In this document: piece by piece, positions 5,504-9,858 of the stretch
Layout: every line of letters starts with the position of its first letter
Numbering within the stretch: the first letter of the stretch is position 1
DNA from: CAZKUN01 sp964555935
GTDB lineage: Bacteria; Armatimonadota; Zipacnadia; Zipacnadales; VGFC01
Reading direction: 5' to 3'
DNA length: 9,858 nt
Assembly: GCA_964555935.1 (NCBI GenBank)
Contig: CAZKUN010000306.1
Span: 1-9,858, forward strand
The notes under the pieces: model-generated
The model's database searches: none
Told to the model about the DNA's origin: nothing
Seen by the model: only the letters and a program-made list of their open reading frames with translations
Position numbers and translations under genes: made by a program

Positions 5504-6397
5504 ATGCATCGTCGATCCAAGCTCGAGAGAGCCTGGGAGTTCCTGATCGAGAAGCTCATCGCTCTCAGCGGACTCGCCTGCATCATCTTCGTCATCCTGA
5601 TCTTTACCTTCCTCGTGAAGGAGGGGATCGGGGTGTTCAAGACGGTCGGCCTCGGCGAGTTCGTCGGGGGCAAGGCCTGGTACCCCATCTCCGACCCGCC
5701 GAAGTTTGGCATTCTGGCGCTGATATGGGGTTCGCTTTCCGTCACGATCGGCGCTGCGGCGATATCCATCCCCCTGGGTGTCGCCAGCGCGGTTTACATT
5801 GCCGAGGTCGCCCCACCGAAGGTCAAGGAGTGGCTGAAGACGGGCATTGAGCTTCTCGCCGCGATCCCGAGTGTTGTTATCGGGTTCGTCGGCATGCTTG
5901 TCGTCGCGCCTTTCGTCGGCGACCTCTTCAATCTGCCGATTGGGCAGACGGCGCTCACGGGGTCGCTGATGCTCTCGCTCATGGCGATGCCAACCACCGT
6001 CAGCATCGCCGAGGACGCCATCACCGCCGTCCCGAAGGGCTACAAGGAAGCCGCCCTCGCCCTCGGCGCGACGCGGTGGGAGTATATCTGGCGCGTCTGC
6101 CTGCGAGCGGCGGGCCCGGGGATTGTGGCGGCCGTGATGCTCGGCATTGGCCGGGTCATCGGCGAGACGATGGCGGTCATGATGATCACGGGAAACGCCG
6201 CCCAGATCAAGCTCTCGTTGCTCGTGCCCGTACGGACGATGACCGCGACGATCGCGGCTGAAATGGGCGAGACGGTCAAGGGTAGCGATCACTATGCGGC
6301 GCTCTTCGGGATCGCAATCGTGCTCTTTGCCATCACATTCATCGTGAACCTCATTGCGGATGCCTTTCTTCAGAAGGGCCGGGGAGGCGCGCGATGA
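5504..6397 (+). CDS. pstC: Phosphate ABC transporter permease PstC
   Basis: This is one of the two membrane subunits of the high-affinity phosphate importer. The 297-residue protein has an N-terminal transmembrane helix (about 18-38), the PstC-type periplasmic segment AWYPISDPPKFGI (58-70), and a binding-protein-dependent transport domain from about residue 75 to the end. The EAA loop that docks on the ATPase is EAALALGATRWEYIW (182-196), followed by the conserved GRVIGETMAVMM (216-227). Start ATG 5504 has GGAAG eight bases upstream; a GTG three codons earlier is less likely. The stop overlaps the pstA start as ATGA, indicating translational coupling. Length is normal for the family. Confidence 0.95.
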   Translation: MHRRSKLERAWEFLIEKLIALSGLACIIFVILIFTFLVKEGIGVFKTVGLGEFVGGKAWYPISDPPKFGILALIWGSLSVTIGAAAISIPLGVASAVYIAEVAPPKVKEWLKTGIELLAAIPSVVIGFVGMLVVAPFVGDLFNLPIGQTALTGSLMLSLMAMPTTVSIAEDAITAVPKGYKEAALALGATRWEYIWRVCLRAAGPGIVAAVMLGIGRVIGETMAVMMITGNAAQIKLSLLVPVRTMTATIAAEMGETVKGSDHYAALFGIAIVLFAITFIVNLIADAFLQKGRGGAR

Positions 6398-7239
6398 AGT
6401 CCGCAATCAAGCAGAAGCTCGCCTTCGCCCTCATGGGGCTGACAACGATCGTGGTTATCGTGCCCGCCCTGGTGATCATTGGGATCATCGTCAAGGAGGG
6501 GGCGCCGGCCCTCAGTTGGGAATTCCTCACGACATTCCCGGCCCCGGGGATGGTAGAGGGCGGGATCTTCCCGGCCATTGTCGGGACGATCTGTCTTGTG
6601 GTCGCGGCGGTCGTCTTCGCCGTGCCCTTCGGCGTCTTCGCCGCGATCTACCTCAATGAGTACGCGTCCGAGAACTTCCTCACCCGGCTGGTCCGCCTGG
6701 CGATTATCAACCTCGCGGGGGTGCCGTCGATCGTTTACGCGCTGTTTGGTATGGCGCTGTTCGTCAACTACATGAAACTCGGGGCCTCGATCCTCGCGGG
6801 CGGGCTGACGCTGGCCGTGATGAACCTGCCCGTCATCATCACGGCATCCAAGGAAGCGCTTGACTCCGTGCCGCAGCACTTCCGCGAGGCCAGCCTCTCG
6901 CTGGGAGTCAGCAAGTGGCAGACGATCCGGCACATCGTCCTGCCCAACGCCATCCCGGGGATCCTCACCGGAATCATCCTGGAGGTTAGCCGGGCTGCGG
7001 GTGAGACAGCGCCGATCCTCTTCTGCGCCGCCGCGCTCTACAAGCCCGAGTTGCCCACTTCCGTCTTTGAGCAGGTGATGGCCCTACCATACCACCTCTA
7101 TATCATCGCGACTTCGGTCCCAGGCGTCAGCTCCGAGCAGAAGTATGGCACGGCCCTCGTGCTGCTCGGCCTGGTGTTCGCGTTCAACTTCTTCGCGATA
7201 CTGTTGCGCGCGCGGTTGAGGGCGAAGAGAAAATGGTAG
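6394..7239 (+). CDS. pstA: Phosphate ABC transporter permease PstA
   Basis: This is the second membrane subunit of the Pst importer, pairing with PstC. The 281-residue protein has an N-terminal helix (about 11-32), then the permease domain with several hydrophobic segments and a C-terminal helix (about 253-271) ending in a basic tail. The EAA loop is EASLSLGVSKWQTI (165-178), and the family motif SRAAGETAPILF is at 199-210. Ribosome site GGGGAGG lies six bases before ATG 6394, inside the end of pstC. The gene overlaps pstC by four bases and pstB1 by seven, so this part of the operon is tightly coupled. Confidence 0.95.
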   Translation: MKSAIKQKLAFALMGLTTIVVIVPALVIIGIIVKEGAPALSWEFLTTFPAPGMVEGGIFPAIVGTICLVVAAVVFAVPFGVFAAIYLNEYASENFLTRLVRLAIINLAGVPSIVYALFGMALFVNYMKLGASILAGGLTLAVMNLPVIITASKEALDSVPQHFREASLSLGVSKWQTIRHIVLPNAIPGILTGIILEVSRAAGETAPILFCAAALYKPELPTSVFEQVMALPYHLYIIATSVPGVSSEQKYGTALVLLGLVFAFNFFAILLRARLRAKRKW

Positions 7240-8006
7240 ACATGATTGCCCCAAGCGACATCAAGATCGATGTCCGCGACCTGACGGTCTATTACGGTCA
7301 GGACGCCGTCATCGAGAATCTCAGCCTGACGGTCATGCGCAACGAGATCCTGGGGATCATCGGCCCGGCGAATAGCGGGAAGTCGACCTTCCTGCGAGTG
7401 CTGAACCGGACGCTGGAGCTGACGGCTAACACGCGTGCGACGGGGAGGGTTCTGCTGGACGGGGAGGACACGCTCTCGAGCCGAGACGCCTCGCTTGTCC
7501 GTCAGAGGATCGGTATCGTCTTTGCTCTGCCGATGCCGCTTCCGTTGACCATTTACGAGAACGTCGCCTACGGTCCGAAGCGGCTGAAGACGGTTCCGAA
7601 GTCGGAGCTACCCGACGTCGTTGAGCACAGCCTCACGGCGTCCCACCTCTGGGACGAGGTGAAGGACCGTCTCGATGAGCCGGCGCTAAACCTCTCGGGC
7701 GGGCAGCAGCAGCGCTTGTGCATCGCGCGGGCGTTAGCCGTGCGTCCCGAGGTCATCCTGTTCGACGAGCCGTGTTCGGGGCTTGACCCCATCTCCACGG
7801 CGGCTGTCGAGGACGCGCTTCAGGCGCTGAAGAAGGAGTACACCATCGTTCTGGTGACGAACCTGACGGCTCAGGCCGCGAGGGTCAGCGACCGGACCGC
7901 GTTCCTGCTGTCTGGCGATCTCATTGAGATTGGCGATACTACCGACGTGTTCACTCGTCCGACGGACCAACGCACGGAGGACTACATCGAGGGGAGGTTC
8001 GGGTAG
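7233..8006 (+). CDS. pstB: Phosphate ABC transporter ATPase PstB1 (degenerate Q- and H-loops)
   Basis: This is a cytoplasmic ATP-binding subunit of the Pst importer, 257 residues. The A-loop tyrosines are Y20/Y21, Walker A is GPANSGKST (44-52, atypical interior but intact Gly-Lys-Ser), the signature LSGGQQQR (154-161) is intact, and Walker B with catalytic Glu is VILFDEP (174-180). Two normally invariant residues are changed. The Q-loop reads VFALPMPLP where PstB proteins have VFQRPNPFP, so Gln is Ala98 (GCT, 7524-7526). The switch region reads VTNLTAQAARVSD where they have VTHNMQQAARVSD, so His is Asn210 (AAC, 7860-7862). Its own ATP site is probably impaired while its signature can serve the partner subunit. 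It overlaps pstA by seven bases and ends two bases before pstB2. A frameshift or pseudogene is unlikely, because everything else is conserved. Confidence 0.93.
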   Translation: MVDMIAPSDIKIDVRDLTVYYGQDAVIENLSLTVMRNEILGIIGPANSGKSTFLRVLNRTLELTANTRATGRVLLDGEDTLSSRDASLVRQRIGIVFALPMPLPLTIYENVAYGPKRLKTVPKSELPDVVEHSLTASHLWDEVKDRLDEPALNLSGGQQQRLCIARALAVRPEVILFDEPCSGLDPISTAAVEDALQALKKEYTIVLVTNLTAQAARVSDRTAFLLSGDLIEIGDTTDVFTRPTDQRTEDYIEGRFG

Positions 8007-8008
8007 CC

Positions 8009-8761
8009 ATGGCGGCCATCGCGACCGAGAACCTCGACCTCTACTACGGGGACTTCCAGGCTCTCAAGTCGGTTGGGCTGACGGTGGAGCCACGCAGGAT
8101 TACGGCGCTCATCGGTCCATCGGGCTGCGGGAAGTCGACGCTCCTGCGGACGTTCAACCGCATGAACGACCTCACGCCCAGCGTTCGCGTGGAAGGCAGC
8201 GTGCGGGTGGTCGATGAGGAGATCTATGGGCCGGGGGTTGACCTCGTTGCTCTTCGGAAGCGGATTGGGATGGTCTTCCAGCGGCCGAATCCGTTCCCTC
8301 TGTCCATCTACGAGAACGTCGCGTTCGGAGCGCGCGTGCATCGAACCGCCAAGGGCGCGGAGCTTGATGAGACCGTGGAGCGATGCCTTGGCGAAGTGCT
8401 TCTGTGGGATGAGTTGAAGGACTCATTGCGGAAGTCGGCATTGACTCTGTCACTCGAACAGCAGCAGCGGCTGTGTATCGCCCGGTTGCTGACGGTCATC
8501 CCCGACATCCTGCTGATGGACGAACCGTGCTCGGCTCTGGACCCGGTTGCGACCCAGAGCCTGGAGGAACTGATGGGCCGGCTGAAGGATGAGTACACGA
8601 TCGTCATCGTGACGCACAACATGCAGCAGGCGGCCCGGGTCTCGCAGGATTGCGGCTTCATGCTTCTGGGGGAACTGGTAGAATTTGGCGCCACTCCCCA
8701 GGTGTTTCAGAATCCGAAGGACGGACGCACCCAAGACTACGTAACCGGGCGGTACGGCTAG
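8009..8761 (+). CDS. pstB: Phosphate ABC transporter ATPase PstB2 (degenerate signature motif)
   Basis: This is the second ATP-binding subunit of the Pst importer, 250 residues and clearly homologous to the preceding gene. Walker A GPSGCGKST (36-44), the Q-loop VFQRPNPFP (89-97), Walker B with Glu ILLMDEPCSALDP (167-179) and the switch histidine VTHNMQQAARVS (201-212, His203) are all canonical. The ABC signature is not: LSLEQQQR (147-154; LSLEQ at 8447-8461) stands where LSGGQQQR is expected. The next helix (LCIARLLTVIPD) also departs from the usual LCIARALAVEPE. It therefore has a complete ATP-binding half-site but a poor signature for its partner, the mirror image of PstB1. It starts two bases after pstB1 and 36 bases separate it from phoU. 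Confidence 0.93.
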   Translation: MAAIATENLDLYYGDFQALKSVGLTVEPRRITALIGPSGCGKSTLLRTFNRMNDLTPSVRVEGSVRVVDEEIYGPGVDLVALRKRIGMVFQRPNPFPLSIYENVAFGARVHRTAKGAELDETVERCLGEVLLWDELKDSLRKSALTLSLEQQQRLCIARLLTVIPDILLMDEPCSALDPVATQSLEELMGRLKDEYTIVIVTHNMQQAARVSQDCGFMLLGELVEFGATPQVFQNPKDGRTQDYVTGRYG

Positions 8762-8797
8762 ACGCCGCGCCAGCCAATCCATGACGGAGCCAATCTA

Positions 8798-9475
8798 ATG
8801 ACCAGCCATCTGCATCGCGAGATAGAGGGCCTCAAGAAGCGGATTCTGTCGCTGAGCGCCATCGTTGAGGAGAGCGTCCAACTCGCCGTGAAGGCGCTTG
8901 AGGATAGGGACGCCGCGCTCGCCGCCAGGGTCATAAAGAACGATGACGACGTCATTGACCTGGCGGAGGTCGACGTCGAGGAAGAGTGCCTGAAGCTGCT
9001 CGCGCTCTACCAGCCGGTCGCGACGGATCTGCGCTTCATCATCGCGGTGCTCAAGATCAACAGCGATCTCGAGCGGATTGGCGACATGGCGGTTAACATC
9101 GCCGAACGTGCCGATTTCCTTGCCGACGAGGCCCCCACCCCCGTGCCCGCGATGATCGGGCAGATGGCCTCGGCCGCGCAGAAGATGCTCAAGGACAGCC
9201 TGGACGCGTTGGTCAACATGGACGGCCACCTGGCGGCCCGGATATTCGTCGCCGACGATGAGGTTGACGAACTCAACCGCCGGATGTACTTCGAGACGCA
9301 GGACCGCATCCGCTCGCACCCAGAGGAGCTTGAGCGCCTGATGCACATCCTGTCGGTATCACGCCACCTGGAGCGGATCGCCGACCACGCCACGAATATA
9401 GCCGAGGATGTCATCTACATGGTCAGCGGCGAGATCATCCGGCACAAGGCCACAGACTACAAGGCTCAGTTCTGA
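8798..9475 (+). CDS. phoU: Phosphate signalling protein PhoU
   Basis: This cytoplasmic helical protein restrains Pst uptake and keeps PhoR-type kinases off when phosphate is plentiful. The 225-residue product has the normal two-repeat PhoU architecture. Each three-helix bundle carries the metal-cluster motif: DLERIGDMAVNIAERA (90-105) in the first and HLERIADHATNIAEDV (190-205) in the second. LYQPVATDLRFIIAVLKI (70-87) is the usual family block before the first motif. Start ATG 8798 has GGAG eight bases upstream. It is the last gene of the pst operon, its typical position. No phoR or phoB lies in the window, so its signalling partner must be encoded elsewhere. Confidence 0.95.
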   Translation: MTSHLHREIEGLKKRILSLSAIVEESVQLAVKALEDRDAALAARVIKNDDDVIDLAEVDVEEECLKLLALYQPVATDLRFIIAVLKINSDLERIGDMAVNIAERADFLADEAPTPVPAMIGQMASAAQKMLKDSLDALVNMDGHLAARIFVADDEVDELNRRMYFETQDRIRSHPEELERLMHILSVSRHLERIADHATNIAEDVIYMVSGEIIRHKATDYKAQF

Positions 9476-9490
9476 TCGAGCACTGGGATT

Positions 9491-9505
9491 CTGGTGAGGG
9501 ACCAG
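9491..9505 (+). other. Small hairpin after phoU
   Basis: CTGGT-GAGGG-ACCAG forms a 5-bp stem with a 5-base loop, 15 bases after the phoU stop. It is weak alone but lies just before the larger hairpin at 9517-9556, so it may add to mRNA 3'-end structure. Confidence 0.35.
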
Positions 9506-9516
9506 TAGAACTGACA

Positions 9517-9556
9517 ATCAGCGAGGTGTCTCATCGTCGAGACGTACCTCGCTGAT
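9517..9556 (+). terminator. Strong hairpin ending the pst-phoU operon
   Basis: ATCAGCGAGGT (9517-9527) and ACCTCGCTGAT (9546-9556) are perfectly complementary 11-bp arms. Inside them GTCTC/GAGAC add five more pairs around a 6-base loop, with a two-base GT bulge. The downstream CGCGTTGACTTCTCTTGTT is moderately T-rich but has no clean T-run. It is likely the transcription end or mRNA-stabilising structure of the operon. The near-symmetry means it could also act on the opposite strand. Confidence 0.65.
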
Positions 9557-9595
9557 CGCGTTGACTTCTCTTGTTGCCTCACCCCTAGCGCTTCT

Positions 9596-9828
9596 CTCCT
9601 CCGCCTCGGTCCGCCCCAAATCCAACCGCTCCCCCTGCGTCTTCCGCCCCTTCGCCAGTCCTCTGTGCCGTCCGCTCCTCCGCCTCGGTCCGCCCCAGAT
9701 CCAACCGCTCCCCCTGCGTCTTCCGCCCCTTCGCCAGTCCTCTTTGCCGTCCGCTCCTCCACCTCGGTCCGTCCCCAGTTCCAACCGCTCCCCCTGCGTC
9801 TTCCGCCCCTGCGCCAGTCCTCTTTGCC
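9596..9828. repeat. 79-bp tandem repeat, three copies
   Basis: Three adjacent units start at 9596, 9675 and 9754 with an exact 79-bp period; the third fades out near 9828. Each begins CTCCTCC and contains CCTCGGTCCG, CCAACCGCTCCCCCTGCGTC and CGCCAGTCCTCT. Units 1 and 2 differ at only a few bases and unit 3 is slightly more diverged. The plus strand is pyrimidine-rich. Because 79 is not a multiple of three, the same peptide cycles through all three minus-strand frames and creates overlapping spurious ORFs, so I treat it as non-coding. The remaining 30 bases (9829-9858) show nothing recognisable. Confidence 0.9.
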
Positions 9829-9858
9829 CCCACGTCACCCAGAGCTGTGCGGAATCCG

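Noticed and set aside
5315..6406. 363-codon minus-strand open frame opposite pstC and the end of pstS
   Set aside because: It is low-complexity, rich in Asp/Arg/Glu/His, has no recognisable domain, and lies fully antisense to well-conserved pstC. It is a by-product of GC-rich codon bias.
7233..8006. PstB1 as a pseudogene
   Set aside because: The frame is intact and full length, and Walker A, signature and Walker B are conserved. Translation is tightly coupled to its neighbours, and only specific catalytic positions differ.
9466..9838. Three overlapping minus-strand open frames with repeated Gly/Arg/Glu-rich peptides
   Set aside because: They arise from the 79-bp tandem repeat, which shifts frame at each unit, so the same peptide appears in every frame; not consistent with selection on protein.

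Overview
The window is a GC-rich (roughly 60%+ G+C by eye) bacterial segment. Its core is a phosphate-acquisition locus of eight plus-strand genes, flanked on each side by repeat-rich non-coding DNA. The ten-N gap at 367-376 shows it comes from a draft or scaffolded assembly. The PstS lipoprotein, PhoU and the Pit/DUF47 pair point to a bacterium. The palindromic REP-like repeats (GTGTCnGACAC and CCACGGGC...GCCCGTGG types) resemble elements I associate with planctomycetes and similar high-GC environmental lineages. That resemblance is a recollection and does not fix the taxonomy.

Layout. Positions 1-278 hold a 27-bp tandem duplication and a short hypothetical ORF that may be a gene remnant. 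Positions 262-847 are a mosaic of repeats: two copies of a composite unit, each with a purine-rich module, a GTGTCnGACAC double-palindrome hairpin and a CCACGGGC hairpin. The sequencing gap lies inside the first copy. Positions 848-2455 (minus strand) are a two-gene operon: a zinc-dependent MDR dehydrogenase resembling the phosphonate-catabolism-associated clade, then cobO, a corrinoid adenosyltransferase. A 241-bp divergent intergenic region separates these from pit (2697-3698, low-affinity phosphate transporter, probable TTG start) and a DUF47/PhoU-like Pit accessory gene (3710-4405). A GC-rich hairpin and a strong Pho-box-like direct repeat (CTAACA twice, 11-bp period) lie in front of pstS. 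The tight operon pstS-pstC-pstA-pstB1-pstB2-phoU follows (4568-9475) and ends at a large hairpin (9517-9556). Three 79-bp pyrimidine-rich tandem repeats (9596-9828) close the window.

How the genes work together. PstS binds phosphate outside the membrane. PstC and PstA form the channel, PstB1/PstB2 hydrolyse ATP, and PhoU couples transporter state to PhoR-type signalling; no phoR or phoB lies in the window. Pit with its DUF47 partner gives a second, ion-gradient-driven uptake route. The CTAACA repeat probably places the pst operon under phosphate-starvation control.

Most notable observation. The two PstB subunits carry complementary defects. PstB1 keeps LSGGQ but lacks the Q-loop Gln and the switch His. 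PstB2 keeps both of these but has LSLEQ in place of LSGGQ. Together they would build one canonical and one degenerate ATP site, as in asymmetric heterodimeric ABC exporters. That arrangement is unusual for a phosphate importer.
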